Positions 1 to 11,576 are shown, counted from the stretch's first letter. The stretch is 64,000 nt of DNA from Rotaria sp. Silwood1 (GCA_905250075.1 CAJNOP010000357.1:143780-207779), one strand, 5' to 3'. Numbers and translations: made by a program. Notes: a model not told the origin generated them from the letters alone.

Positions 1-510
1 GTTGTGAATCACTGAACAACGGTGTGAATATGTTCAAATACAGACAGTCTTCAGACATCTATCGTAAATACGCATGCCAAACTGTTACAAAAGAAATCAT
101 TCTCGATTACATAAAAACTTACAGTACTTGGAGTGACAATAGTAGTTATAGCACTTGCTGGTTGAGCACAAGCAGGTGGTGATTGGGTAGCGTTGATCAC
201 GTTGGGATACCATTTAGTGACAGGTATTGGAGGCTGCCATCTGTACAGAGATAAGTATAGTATACAAAAGCAAGTGCTAAAAATTTTACTAGATTAACCT
301 CAATGTTCCAATAGGTGGTCGAGCAAATGGAATACCATAGAAGACACGAGCCGAATCAGTTTGATAACCTAATACATCACCGTACTGTGTATGAACAATC
401 ACAGGCTTACTGGCGCAAATACATTGCGCATTAAAAACTAGCATAAAAATAAAGATTACGAACATTATCATCCTGCCGCACAATGCAAGATGAATGTGTC
501 GACCAAACAT
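1..510 (-). CDS. Carboxylesterase / cholinesterase-like, 5' part (3 exons, runs off window)
   Basis: This is the N-terminal part of a type-B carboxylesterase, a secreted or membrane alpha/beta-hydrolase that cleaves ester bonds. I place exons on the minus strand at 510..299, 240..123 and 58..1. Both introns are GT-AG and about 58-64 nt, and the phases agree. Exon 1 starts at the ATG at 510 and has a signal peptide with a long hydrophobic core, then the family block YGIPFARPPIGTLR. Exon 2 opens with WQPP and carries an NAT..PPAC segment. Exon 3 carries MSEDCLYLNIFTP, a hallmark of the family. The open frame extends upstream to 618 but without an ATG, so I chose the Met just ahead of the signal peptide. 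The catalytic Ser, Glu and His would lie beyond the left edge, so activity cannot be judged. Confidence 0.9.
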
Positions 511-618
511 TTTGATGAATATCTCTATCGTAGATAATTGATAAAGAAAAGATGTATTTTCAAACGTAACGCATTTTGTTATGTTTGCACACAACAACAA
601 AGTCTCATATGATGACAC

Positions 619-1473
619 TTTGCAAGTGCACTTCGATAATTTCTGAAACTAGTCATTTTTTCTTCTATCAAAATCTGATACGATGAGTTGAATGTGATTT
701 CGAATCATATCTGTAGAATATTATCATTTCGTGTGTATAAAATTTCACTTTATTTTTACTTTAGTATTAAAATAAATCTTGCAGATGAAAGTGAGGAAGC
801 AAGTCGAAAAAAAATGCATTTAAGAAACAAGTCAGGGTGTGGGTGTTGATTTAGAGGATGGGAAAAGACACACTCACCCTAGCTTTCATTCTAATGGTTC
901 GATAGTCCTTTTTGATAAGGTGATTCAAGAAAAGAACACAACATTTGAATTTTTCTGTACTTGTGAGTGATGTCAACAAAAGCAGCGTTTCTCTGTGTAT
1001 GATACCCACATGCACGACTGTGGCTTGTCTGATAAGCATACAAATGCTAGGCTATTCATCCCGAGATTTTTATCAGTACATAATCCTCATTATACATGTT
1101 CTACTTCTCAGTCAGGATGATAAACAGAAAGAATATGGCATGTCAAAAGGCGAACAATGAGGAGGCTTGTAATGTTGATCAAAGCTCTTGTATTGATTGG
1201 TGGATTTCTTTAAGAAAATGCACTTGTTGTTCCACAAACTTTTAATGAGTGTTCTCGTCAAACGATGATTCTTGCTCACAACGCCCAAAAGTTACTCTAT
1301 GAATTTGTTGGCGTTATTTCGTTGTCGTTTTTAGTATCGCTACAAACTGAACTTATGTTTTTAGATTAAATTCTACAGTCTACTAAATTTAGAATATGAA
1401 ATAAGAGTGTCTTTGTCGATCTTAAGTTAATGGATGTCGGTGAAGACTTAATAGTTCTTTGATTGCTTGCTTG
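619..1473. other. Intergenic, with a tiny telomere-like inverted pair
   Basis: No convincing gene. At 834-880 there is a short G-rich stretch (agggtgtgggtg) followed within 30 bases by a C-rich one (cactcaccct), a miniature version of the inverted telomere-like arrays seen elsewhere in the window. The esterase promoter should lie in the first few hundred bases, but no clear TATA box was found. Confidence 0.4.
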
Positions 1474-3372
1474 TTACATTTCAAAAAGTATTGATAATAA
1501 TATATTTAGTCCCATAATAAGAATCGGATTCGCATCGTTCCAATATGAGTCTGAGCGGCAATCTGCATGAGCCAACATTGCAACTGTGGCAATGGCATAT
1601 TGAGAGACTGTTTGTCCATATTCAAAATCAATTAAATTCACTGTATCTAAAGTATCATGATATCCATCACGTTCGAAATTTTCATGATAATTTATGTGTT
1701 CATTGAAGAGCAGACAAGTAAAACCATATTCAACAAACCTGACACCGTCAGTATTGTACAAATACGCAAAGGGATCACTCCATCGACGTAGTACTGGCTG
1801 TAAATTCTGTAAGATTAAATCGTTCTTGATTCGTGGATAAACATAATTAAGAGCTAATTCAGCCATGAGTAATGATTTAGTTGTATCTCCTGCGTTAACT
1901 TGAACAATAGGATCACTTCGATGGACACGATGACCTATCATATCAACAATGACGGCCGTATGAATCGGTTGCTTTTTTATAAATAATTGCTGTAGGAAAT
2001 GGCTGATACCCAAACTAGCCGCGGGATATTCTTCACCTGTCATATGCACTAACCATATGTCACGGCACGCTTTTTCTTGCGTTTTTTTCAGTATCGAAGC
2101 TGATTGCAGTAAAGCAAGCATACCACTAACATTGTCATCAGCACCTGGTGTTGACTGTCGTTTGCCCGTATCGGCGAATGTATCTCCTTCGAATGCAGTG
2201 TCGATGTGATCGATAAAAAGTACAGGTTCATGACACTTGTAAGATCCGTTAGCTGGTATGTAAGCAATAAGATTTGCTTGTGTAATATTTCGCCAGTGAA
2301 AAATCTGTTTTTCCGTCCGAATATCCAGTTTGTTGTATCGTTCAATGAGATAATCGATCAAATCTAATAATTGATTATTGGTTTGTATAGAAGATTTACG
2401 ACTCAGATAGATTTGTGTTGTATTTTCGTACTCAAGTGGATATATACCACTTAATCGATACATATCCGATCTCCACTGGTTTGCAAATGCTTTTGGCCAT
2501 TGAAGTTCGTTATACCAAGCATCTGAAACCGGCTTTGTTTTTGATATGTCATTCGATGATGGAGAGGGAATAGTATACCAAGAAATATTCGATGGCCAAT
2601 GGAAACTATTGTTTTGTGTAATGTTGATAAACATTGTGTACGGTTTTCCATTGACACGAAATGGTTGTGGCAAGACAACACAGATGTTGTGATGTAGCTC
2701 CGGTTCAACTTCATTCAGTTTTTCAGGTGATAACCATCCCGAATAGATTGTCGTTGTTTGTGTTTGATTCAGAGAATCTGTATAATTTGCAGATGTCCAT
2801 AGACAATCACCGAATACGGGTTTCATGTATAATGATGATAATAATAAAATATCGGCAAATATTTCAAAATGATGATCTGGATTTGATGTTATGAATAATT
2901 GAGGTAGATATGGTTCTGGATACTCAGATTCACTTAATGGAGAATCGAATGAATATGAGAATTTGATCGACGAAGAATTCAACCAAATCCAGTTAGAGTC
3001 ATTACAAAATATTCTAGCGTAAACCCATGTATAAAATCCAAATGCACCAAGAGTCGGCCATAATTCAATCATGGTGATATTCATTGATTTATGATGATTT
3101 ATAATCGTTTGCAATTGGCTCTCACCAGCAGACTTCAGTGACTGAGGAATGTAAATTCTATTGGATGCCATCAAATCACAATTCACATCGGTTATATTGA
3201 ATTCTAAATTAACAGGCTTACAACCAGTATACAAGGGAATATGTTGATCATCGCCTGAAATGAATGGCTGTAGATAATGAGTTTGAGTTGGAACGTACGA
3301 AGATAACGGGACTATACAAAAGACATTATTTTGCTGAAATAATAGGAAAAATAAGATTGTGCTTCGTAGCAT
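1474..3372 (-). CDS. Secreted M28-family zinc metallopeptidase
   Basis: A 632-residue protein with the M28 (aminopeptidase Y/S type) zinc-peptidase domain in its C-terminal half. A signal peptide spans about residues 1-19. The two-zinc site is recognisable: H389 and D391 in FIDHIDT, the bridging Asp in PGADDNVSG (412/413), the general-base pair E447/E448 in TGEE, D477 in VDMIGH and H572 in GYHDTLDT. All expected ligands are present. The first 290 residues contain many N-glycosylation sequons and no family I can name. The last 18 residues are hydrophobic, consistent with a GPI-anchor signal or membrane tail. It is likely an extracellular or lysosomal exopeptidase. The gene is a single exon, unlike the spliced esterase beside it, and starts with an ATG at 3372. 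Substrate is unknown. Confidence 0.9.
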   Translation of the reverse strand: MLRSTILFFLLFQQNNVFCIVPLSSYVPTQTHYLQPFISGDDQHIPLYTGCKPVNLEFNITDVNCDLMASNRIYIPQSLKSAGESQLQTIINHHKSMNITMIELWPTLGAFGFYTWVYARIFCNDSNWIWLNSSSIKFSYSFDSPLSESEYPEPYLPQLFITSNPDHHFEIFADILLLSSLYMKPVFGDCLWTSANYTDSLNQTQTTTIYSGWLSPEKLNEVEPELHHNICVVLPQPFRVNGKPYTMFINITQNNSFHWPSNISWYTIPSPSSNDISKTKPVSDAWYNELQWPKAFANQWRSDMYRLSGIYPLEYENTTQIYLSRKSSIQTNNQLLDLIDYLIERYNKLDIRTEKQIFHWRNITQANLIAYIPANGSYKCHEPVLFIDHIDTAFEGDTFADTGKRQSTPGADDNVSGMLALLQSASILKKTQEKACRDIWLVHMTGEEYPAASLGISHFLQQLFIKKQPIHTAVIVDMIGHRVHRSDPIVQVNAGDTTKSLLMAELALNYVYPRIKNDLILQNLQPVLRRWSDPFAYLYNTDGVRFVEYGFTCLLFNEHINYHENFERDGYHDTLDTVNLIDFEYGQTVSQYAIATVAMLAHADCRSDSYWNDANPILIMGLNILLSILFEM

Positions 3373-3751
3373 GATTTTTCAACTATGACAATTTTATATT
3401 TCGTTGAAAGTTGTTCTGCACTCACTCGCCTATCACAAAAAGTAAATGCTCGACTATAGCCAAGATAAATGGACTTTTGACAAATATTAGCGATAACGTT
3501 GGTTATAGTATATGCAGAACTAATCTTCTTATATATATATACAGTACGATATTATCTATGCCATAAATCATACTACATATTGACTTTATGGTTAGCTGAC
3601 AAATAGAAACGGAGCATAAGTGCATTAAAAGTCTCAAACATCCAATGGAAGTATATCGCTGTTCTGCTGAATCCTTTTTTGTTCTAGAGTCAAATAAAAT
3701 GCATGAAAAAAGAATGTTTTTATCCTCAATAAAATGTCCATAACGCCAACA
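3373..3751. other. Upstream region of the peptidase gene
   Basis: No gene recognised. It contains a short (AT)n tract near 3530 and should hold the promoter of the minus-strand peptidase. Confidence 0.3.
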
Positions 3752-5159
3752 GTGTCCCAGGATTGAGGTTTGGAAATTCTCCCAATTCCTAAAAACACCA
3801 GCTAAAAGTGACATATCCCTCGAGGAACTGAGAACTGACCCTCAACCACTTCACGAAACCTCCTCAATCTCATCGATTCCTTCTCGTGAATAAATTACAA
3901 TTCATTGCAACGACAGTTCCCAAACCACGATACCTTCTAATTTCCTCATTTCCTCCCGTGGGAATCGACCACCAACAATTCCTCAGATAAGGAATCAAGG
4001 AAATAACTAGAACTAACCGTCAATATTGATCGGAAGAACTGACACCAACATTAGCCATCATCATTCAAATTCCATAAGAACGACCCAGAAAACAACAATT
4101 ACCACACAAATGCGAGGATACGCTGAGGAACTAAGGAATTGTGACAGTTCTGCTGATAGTTCCTAGGAATTGGGGTGGATATCTAGAAGGTTTCTAGGTA
4201 TCCACCTTAGTTCCTAGGAACTGTCAGCAGAACTGTCATAATTCCTCAGTTCCCCGGCTTTTTTCTGTCTCCGGTATAATTTTAGTATCTAATGAATAGT
4301 ACATCATTTCCTCATTTCCCAGGAACTGTCAGCAGAAGTTAAATCTCTCCCTAGTCTGTATTGTGCCGTAAATGAATCAAGAAAGCCTACCGAGAAGTAT
4401 AGAGTTTATATCAGAAAAAGTCAAAAGCCTCATTTCTCCTCATTCTCTTGACATAGCCCCCACAGTTCTGCCCAGTTCTAAATGACAATTCCTTGGTTGA
4501 AATTTCGGTGATCAATGCCCCAGGAAAAATAAATAATTATCCCTATTAGCAAAACGGTATACGACTGAGCTAATCAATCCTCCTCGAAGCAATAGGAACT
4601 TAGGGTAGGTTCCTTCTAGGTATCTATCTCAGTTTCTCGGAGAATTGAGGTAACGACGTAGCACTTTTTAGATACTAAAATTATACCGGATATAGAAAAA
4701 AGTCAGGAAACTGAGGAATTGTGACAGTTCTGCTGACAGTTACTAGGAACAATCAGCAGAACTGTCACAATTCCTTAGTTCGTCAGCGTATCCTCTCATT
4801 TGTATGGTAATTGTTGTTGTCTGGGTCCTTCTAACGGGATTTGAATGATGATGGCTAATGTTGGTGTCAATTCTCCCGATCAGTATTGACGGTTAGTTCT
4901 AGTTATTTCCTCGATTCCTTATATGAGGAATTGTCGGTGGTCGATTCTCACGGGAGAAAATGAGGAAATGAAAAGGTATCGTGATTTGGGAACTGTCGTT
5001 GCAATGAATTGTGATTTATTCATGAGAAGGAATTGATGAGGAACCGAGGAGTTTTCGTGAAGTGGTTGAGGGCCAGTTCTCAATTCCTCGAGGAATATGT
5101 CACTTTTAGCTGGTGTTTTTATGAATTGGGAGAATTCCCAAAACTCAGTCCTTGGACAC
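3752..5159. mobile_element. Foldback DNA element with ~500-bp inverted arms
   Basis: A 1.4-kb non-autonomous element. The left arm (about 3752-4292) reappears in reverse complement as the right arm (about 4668-5159) with scattered differences. Both outer ends read GTGTCC(C/A)AGGA from the outside. The arms contain repeated short inverted motifs around GGAACTGTCAGCAGAACTGT, so each arm can also fold on itself. The left arm carries an extra stretch near 4155-4205. The central 375 bases encode nothing recognisable, and no transposase is present. I could not find a convincing target-site duplication, so the superfamily is unassigned. Small open frames at its edges are by-products of the arms. Confidence 0.8.
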
Positions 5160-7205
5160 CCCTCAGTAAATGACACATTTATTAATTGGGAAAGATTCAA
5201 TTTCAGATTCTTATAATACATTTTCTTCGAAAACCGTCTCTTTAGATACTTCAAATAGAACAAAAATTAAAAAATAACATACTAGCATAATCTGATAGAC
5301 GATTCATATGAGATTTAAGAATTGAAGGTGAATGAAAGCGAAGATGAAAACAACTTCATACATTCACCCGCATACCGTATATTAGAGTATGACAGTTTCC
5401 AAAAATGCCTAAGGTCGGAACTGAAACTAGGTTTAGTTCCAAGTTTCCAATAATAGAAGTGAAAAACCAGTTCTGATTTCGATTCCTAAAAAGTATACTT
5501 GTCACCGTTAATCTAGTTATTATATAGGAAATAGTTAATATTTGTTCACTAGAAATGTCTTTAAACTCACAATGAAGATATTGTCAATTAAACAAATGTG
5601 TCACTCGCATCAAAGTTTTCAATTAGACATCAAATGTTTTCGTTCTTCAACCAAGAAAGATTTATTTTAATGCATATGCAAAAAGCATCAAAGAAACAAA
5701 CTACAACAGTAAAGTTGTTTTTCAACTCTTTTCTAGAGACAAGTAAATAAGTAATTTTTTTTTCTTCTTATGAAGATTTTCATTCAGTGCAACAAACAAA
5801 TGAAAAATTTATTTGTATCAAATTCATACAAAGATGACGTTATATAGAAGACTCTATGACTTAAAGTCAGAGTCAATATCTATGAATTGAATTTATCTTA
5901 TGCGTGTTAAATTTTAGTGATTGTTCAGTTCTTCCGTTGAATGCTACAATTGAAAGAATAGTGCTATGATACGCTGAACTCTAACGAAATAGCAAATTTT
6001 TAATAGTCAGATGATAAAAACTACATATGTTCTCTGGGTATTGTTTTGATTGTATCTTTCTATGCCCTTGATTAATTTTTATCAATGATTCAAATTTTAA
6101 ACAGGTAGTATGAATAAAACGCTCTGCCTTTTTCTAACAATATAATTAAGTTATTCCTGTCAAGATTATGGTTTATATCAACAAATTGGAACTTCAAAGA
6201 TTTATCATCATTTGAATTCTTAGTTTTAGAAAAATTACTGTTTATGATGATATACTAACATGCAATCAGACTCTTTTCCTAATTACCTTTCATTGCATTA
6301 TTTTTTCCATTGATCTGCATGCGTACTGATTGATTTACATCTGCAATTTCAGGTAACTATAATAGATGAAAAGTGGGAGAGGAAATCTTTGAGAGTAGCT
6401 CCTGTGAAATCACTTGTCTTTTAGTTCAATACTATCTTATCAAAAACATTGACAGGATTATTGCAGAGAATATATGGTAATAGACTCAGACCAGTGTATC
6501 GCTACTATTTTGCTCGAGTTAAAAATTCTTTTTCAATCAAAAATGATATGTGCTCTGACATTATTATGCAGCAACAGATGATTAAAAGATTAGAACGGAT
6601 TAGCAACATAGATCTTAGTTTGTACCTTTTGTTTTACAAAGATGTATCTTGTGGAATTCATTTCCAACAATAAAGATAACCACTTAGACCAGTTTCTTTG
6701 ATTGAAAAGAATGAACAATACAACGTACAAAGTATTACTCTCTTTTTCTACAATGACCTAAATTCTTCTTCATATAATATTTTCTCTTCTCATCAGTCAC
6801 CATCTGCTCTCGTTTTGTCTCCTTTTTTTCTTTTTCTTTCTCTGTTCTTTGTCTTTTATATATCCTTTCAGCTGTATTCTTTTCTTCTCTTTTATTGTAA
6901 TCTTTTTATTTTTTAATAGCAAATGCCCTACTACACGTGTGCTTTTATTACATGCCTACTATCTGGTAACATAAAAAGCTATGCATGCTTGTCATTTTCA
7001 TTTTGTATGCCTTTCTACGTATAAAAATAAACCACGTAGGCACGAAAAAACATGACTCTGGTGTATACTACGTTCTTCTTCCTCTCGCGACGTCCAGGCA
7101 CAACTGCTATTTCTTTCATTCCTTCTATTCTCTTTTACACATAGAATATAGACTTTTTCTTTCGCAAGAACACAATAGAATTACAACACACCACCGCAAA
7201 GCAAC
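5160..7205. other. AT-rich intergenic region
   Basis: About 2 kb without a recognisable gene. A small imperfect hairpin around 5415-5460 (GGAACTGAAACTA / TAGGTTTAGTTCC) resembles arm motifs of the preceding foldback element. A long CT/T-rich tract lies at about 6780-6910. Short open frames here look like chance. Confidence 0.35.
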
Positions 7206-7214
7206 TATAAAAAG
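7206..7214 (+). promoter_or_regulatory. TATA box of the acyltransferase gene
   Basis: TATAAAAAG lies 34-42 bases before the ATG at 7248. This spacing supports a very short 5' leader and argues against translation starting upstream of that ATG. Confidence 0.5.
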
Positions 7215-7247
7215 ACATTGATTTTAATTATTTTACATACGTGCATT

Positions 7248-8618
7248 ATGGCTACTATCATCAAACAAAAGTCTATTACTATCAAATGTTCGAATCCATC
7301 AACAAACGTTGAATGTATAACATGTATGGCTGTTGAATCAAATGCAAAAGGATTTCCTGTCAATATGATCTGGATCTATTCGAATACTGCAAATTTGTCA
7401 AAAGATGATTTTATGCCATCCAATCAATTACAAGCTACTCTATCGAATACTCTCAATTATTTTCCTATATTAGCTGGTCGCGCTACAGAAGATGAGAAAG
7501 GCAACGTCACCATTCATTTGACAAATGAAGGTGTTCTCTATACCGAAGCAGAATGTCCGAATCAAAATTTAGATTATTTTATACCACAAACATTCCAAGA
7601 CGAAGGATTTGATTATGAACATATCAATACAAGTGATTTAGCTGTAAGAGTTAAAGCCGGTGGTAGAGAACCTTGCATGTCGATACAAGTGACGCGTCTG
7701 AAATGTAATAGCGTTATTCTAAGTATATCAGCTTCTCATTGTTTAATGGATGCACATAGCATGTCACATTTCATCAATGCATGGGCTTCTGGTAAGCCAC
7801 CACAAATGATGCCGATGTTCGACAAAACTTTCATCTTATATCCTAATGAACAAGAACGACAACAGATAAGTTCTTTGAAACGACCAAAGAACTGTGTTTT
7901 CAATCGAAATATCACTCCATTATCTGGCTCACCATTCACTCAAGTACAACAACAACAACGTGTGATTTCCAGAGTTTATTTTTTCTCTGCCAACGAACTA
8001 AATAATATCAAAAAAGAAGCATCAAAAGACATATCAAAACCAGCTGATTACATTAGTACTTACGACGCTCTTTATGCTCATATGATTTTAGTGATAGCAG
8101 CTGCCACGCAAACTCCATTGACTGATAATATCAAAGTTTTACAATCACTTAACGGTAGATCACGTTTCGTTTCTTGTTGTTCATCAGCCGTTCTTAACTA
8201 CTTTGGTTCATTTCCATTTTGGCTCTATGCTGAAATACCATCAGATCGAGAGCCAACTCTTTCATCATTAGCAGAACTGATTCATGAAACGTACTCAAAA
8301 CAAACAGAACATTCGTTGAGAGAATATAATGCTTATTTAATGAGTGACGATGGTGATATAAATAAAAATCGAGTAGATGCAGATATAATTAATCGTGATT
8401 TTCATTGTGCATCATGGCGAAAAGGAAATCTGTTCGATGGTAATTTTGGTAATAGTGGATATCCTATCTACACTGGACCAACAGATCACTTGTATCCACG
8501 ATATTTTCCGATGATGGATTCATATGCAAGAGATGGATCCGTTAATATTGTACTCGGGTTGAGAGAGCAAGATTATGAACGAATGATACAACAAAATATG
8601 CTACATAAATATCGATAA
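7248..8618 (+). CDS. BAHD-type (HXXXD) acyltransferase
   Basis: A 456-residue single-exon protein of the BAHD/transferase family (acyl-CoA-dependent O- or N-acyl transfer, cytosolic). The catalytic HxxxD motif is present as SHCLMDAHS (H164 and D168 counted from the ATG at 7248). Family-like segments include LPxLAGR-type NYFPILAGRA in the N-terminal half and a C-terminal GYP...DSYARDGSVNIVLGL segment. The structural DFGWG motif near the C-terminus is degenerate or replaced. The 7248 ATG was chosen because no ATG lies further upstream in frame and a TATA box sits 40 bases before it. An AATAAA at 8675-8680 can serve as poly(A) signal. BAHD enzymes are abundant in plants and fungi and, to my knowledge, not typical of animals, so horizontal acquisition is plausible. 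Substrate unknown. Confidence 0.85.
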   Translation: MATIIKQKSITIKCSNPSTNVECITCMAVESNAKGFPVNMIWIYSNTANLSKDDFMPSNQLQATLSNTLNYFPILAGRATEDEKGNVTIHLTNEGVLYTEAECPNQNLDYFIPQTFQDEGFDYEHINTSDLAVRVKAGGREPCMSIQVTRLKCNSVILSISASHCLMDAHSMSHFINAWASGKPPQMMPMFDKTFILYPNEQERQQISSLKRPKNCVFNRNITPLSGSPFTQVQQQQRVISRVYFFSANELNNIKKEASKDISKPADYISTYDALYAHMILVIAAATQTPLTDNIKVLQSLNGRSRFVSCCSSAVLNYFGSFPFWLYAEIPSDREPTLSSLAELIHETYSKQTEHSLREYNAYLMSDDGDINKNRVDADIINRDFHCASWRKGNLFDGNFGNSGYPIYTGPTDHLYPRYFPMMDSYARDGSVNIVLGLREQDYERMIQQNMLHKYR

Positions 8619-8680
8619 TTTTTTATGATTTCGTGTGCTCGATGATTGATTGTCAATTTAAAAATTCATTTAAAAATAAA

Positions 8681-10130
8681 CGATTTAATTAGATTCAAAG
8701 TCGATATTCTTATGTGCCATAATTACTGGGTAAAGATAAGAAAATACAGCAAGGGTGTGGGTGCGAAGGCTGTGATATTGTGAATTTGAGTGTACAGAAG
8801 AAACTTAAGTTTATACTCAACCTGGTATCTATTATTGAATCTAGAACTTCAGTTATCCTTGTGCTAAGATGAGTCTTTTCACGGTACCCTATACAGAAAG
8901 ATCTCATTTTAAGTCTGCTTAGAGTTTGAATTAATCGACAGAGATAGTTAACGATATATCTGATATGCAATGAAAATAAAACCGTATAGAACAATAGTAG
9001 AGAAAGAAAAACAAGTATTTAGATGCATAAAAAAGTAAACTGTTTGGATAGATAGTCATATAATCTGAAGAAACTTAGAGATGTCTCTTTTATTAATTTC
9101 AATACTTATTGTAATGTTTTGTCGATATAATAAAAATATGTCAATGAATAAATGAGTAAAAACTTGAAAGTAAAACAAAAAAAAAGTTTTATATTTCATA
9201 ATGCTCTCACTAATGTTGTTCTCTATTGCACAGCACCATTCATTTCATTAAATCTGTTATTCATTCATTCATATTTTTGTCAGAAACAAGATCAAAAAAT
9301 ATTAAAAACTTCGAATGAAAAATATTTACTTTTTTATTAGTTAGTCTTCGAATGTCTTTTTCTTGTTTCCTATTCAGTGAAGTATATTCATAATTGATTC
9401 ACTTTGATTCTATCGTCCATACCCTTTCATAAGCATTTTATATAATTTTAGATTTACAATTGCCAAGATAATCTATCTATCGGTTGCAAATGAAAGATGA
9501 TTATTTATACGATGTTGTTATAAATATAGTTAATGAAGCAAAAAAATGATAAAATGCTCGAACGAATGATCATTTACGCTTATAATATTGTTTATTTTAT
9601 CCGACTTCGACAACAGTAATAATTTGTTGAATGATTTCTACATGTAACATGCAATTAGTTTATTTCTCGCGCTTTAATTTCTAAGGAAAAAAGTTAGAAT
9701 TCTATGCAGAGCGTATTGTCATAATTATTTCTCACTTTTTGTACAGTACACATGGTAACAATCGGCTGTCACATATTTTCTTTTTAATTTTTCTTAATGT
9801 TATTTCTTTTTTTAGTTACCAAAAAGAAAAGAAATTCATTAGGTTATTTGATTTACCATAGACAGGCAGCTTGTTTGTAAGTTTTTAACAATGTCAATAT
9901 TGATTTTTTTTACTTGCATGCCTCGCGAAAAATCGATTACTTTGCACTACATCCTCCAAGAGAGATAGCATAAAGATGTTTGTTCATTTTTCTCTCGATA
10001 ACATTGATAAGTATGCGTAAAGTGAAAAGAACTTCATTAACAATGAACAAAACAATCATTCTAAAATAAGAATACAATCGTACGTAAAAAAAAAATAACA
10101 CACATTTCACTAGAAAATAAAAATTAGTGA
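8681..10130. other. AT-rich intergenic region
   Basis: No gene recognised. A short G-rich telomere-like scrap (agggtgtgggtg) lies at 8753-8764 without an obvious long C-rich partner. The remaining sequence is AT-rich with homopolymer runs. Confidence 0.35.
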
Positions 10131-11060
10131 ATGCCACCAAAATATTCCAAAGCTGTTGGCACAGCACACTATAAACTAGTTAGTGGAAAGTCTAAATCTT
10201 CTGGAAATCATGGAACAAAGGTATCAAAAAAAGTTCTGAAGAAAACATCGAAAAAATGAAAAGTCAAAAAGAAGATTCTTCACACACGACAACGTCGGCC
10301 TGGTGTAGTTGAAAATTTTATCATTGTTTGGTTAGACTCAAACATTAGTTTATCCGACATAGACTATTGAAATTTGATTAAACAACTATGACATATCGTT
10401 AATTCTATTAATTCATTCACACTGATTAAACAATGTATTGATTTTCTCAATCAAATCAAAAATGAAAAAGTCTTTATGATTGTATCAGGTATTATTGGAG
10501 AACAAGTCGTACCTATTATTGAAGATTTACCTTATCTTGATTCAATTTATGTATTTTGTTGCAATAAATCAAAACATAAACTCTGGGTTTCTAAACATCG
10601 AAAAATAAAAGATATTGTTACTGAAATTGAACCACTTTGCGAATTGTTAACAAATGATTTCAAACAATGTGATAACAATTTAATGTCAATTAGTATTTTA
10701 TCTAAAGTGATTGTCCAACACGTGATTTAAATGCTTTATATCCATCATTTATGTATTCAAAATTACTTAAAGAAATCTTTGTGCAAATCGAAGATGATAA
10801 TCAAGCTAAAACAGAACTTGTTGAATTTTGTTGTAATCAATGTGAAGATAATCAACATGAGTTAATAATAATTGATGAGTTTAAGAACACTTATTCTCCT
10901 TCATTAGCTCTTTGGTGATATACAAGAGAATGTTTTACTTACACAATGTTGAACAAGGCTCTTCATACTCAAGATATTTCAAACAACTTCTACCTCTTTC
11001 TTACACCCTATCGATTAGATATATTGTCTGTATTCTTTTTCTTGTTTGCAGTGAAAGGTC
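10131..11060 (+). pseudogene. Relic of a bdelloid ADP-ribosyltransferase-family protein
   Basis: A decayed gene with clear coding sense in several blocks. The best-preserved block (about 10440-10715) includes VFMIVSGIIGEQVVPIIEDL and SIYVFCCNKSKHKLW. These are typical of the N-terminal region found in the bdelloid NAD-arginine ADP-ribosyltransferase-like families, recognised from memory of the family. Later sense includes ECFTYTMLNKALHTQDI. The conserved catalytic part is not seen. The relic begins with a Lys-rich stretch starting MPPKYSKAVG, followed by RQRRPGVV. The gene is broken in several places and is read here as a fossil; no function is claimed. Confidence 0.65.
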
Positions 11061-11354
11061 AAACAAGGACAATTTTAAAGTTGGAAAAAAAATATATATC
11101 CATATATATATTTATATACTTAATTAATAAACTATTAAAATACCACCAAACTATTAATTAATATATAAGTGAATATAAACCGTTCTATCTGACGACACCA
11201 TCACCATGCCACCAAAAAGAGGCGGAGGTGTGCGAGGAAGAAAATAAGGTGAACAAGACAATCCAAGGACAGGAACAACAATCATCAAATATGAGACAGC
11301 AATTTAGAATTGCACCATCGATTGTTGAAGTGGACTCACTCACCGAAGTTAAAA
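11061..11354 (+). pseudogene. Unrecognised coding relic, first half
   Basis: From about 11205 there is a start-like MPPKRGGGVRGRK. After interruption, sense resumes as RIAPSIVEVDSLTEVK (about 11305-11353) just before a MITE. The second half lies past the MITE. It may be the ORF1 of a non-LTR retroelement or another host gene, but I cannot assign it. Confidence 0.3.
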
Positions 11355-11356
11355 TA

Positions 11357-11574
11357 AACCCCCGGACACATTAGAAGACCCCCACCCCTATAGTAGAGAT
11401 GACCCTCCCTTGAATCAACGAAGAGAAGGATAGATGAGAAGACCCACCCATCTCCTCTGACGATCCCCTTAGAAGCAGGTGAGCAGGTCCTCTAATCTAT
11501 CCTTTGGGTTGTTGATTCAAGAGAGGGTTATCTCGACTATAGGGGTGGGAGGTCTTCTAATGTGTCGGAGGGTT
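11357..11574. mobile_element. 218-bp MITE with TA target-site duplication
   Basis: The ends form an inverted repeat of about 85 bp beginning AACCC(C/T)CCG(G)ACACATTAGA, and TA flanks both sides (11355-11356 and 11575-11576). This is the footprint of a Tc1/mariner-superfamily non-autonomous element. No coding capacity. It sits inside an older coding relic: the sense on its left (ending EVK) and right (beginning SHLIKTHLPD) is in the same frame once the element and one TA copy are set aside. Confidence 0.85.
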
Positions 11575-11576
11575 TA

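Noticed and set aside
6698-6916. Phe/Leu-rich open frame resembling a membrane protein
   Set aside because: It translates a CT/T-rich tract; no start context, no homologous look.
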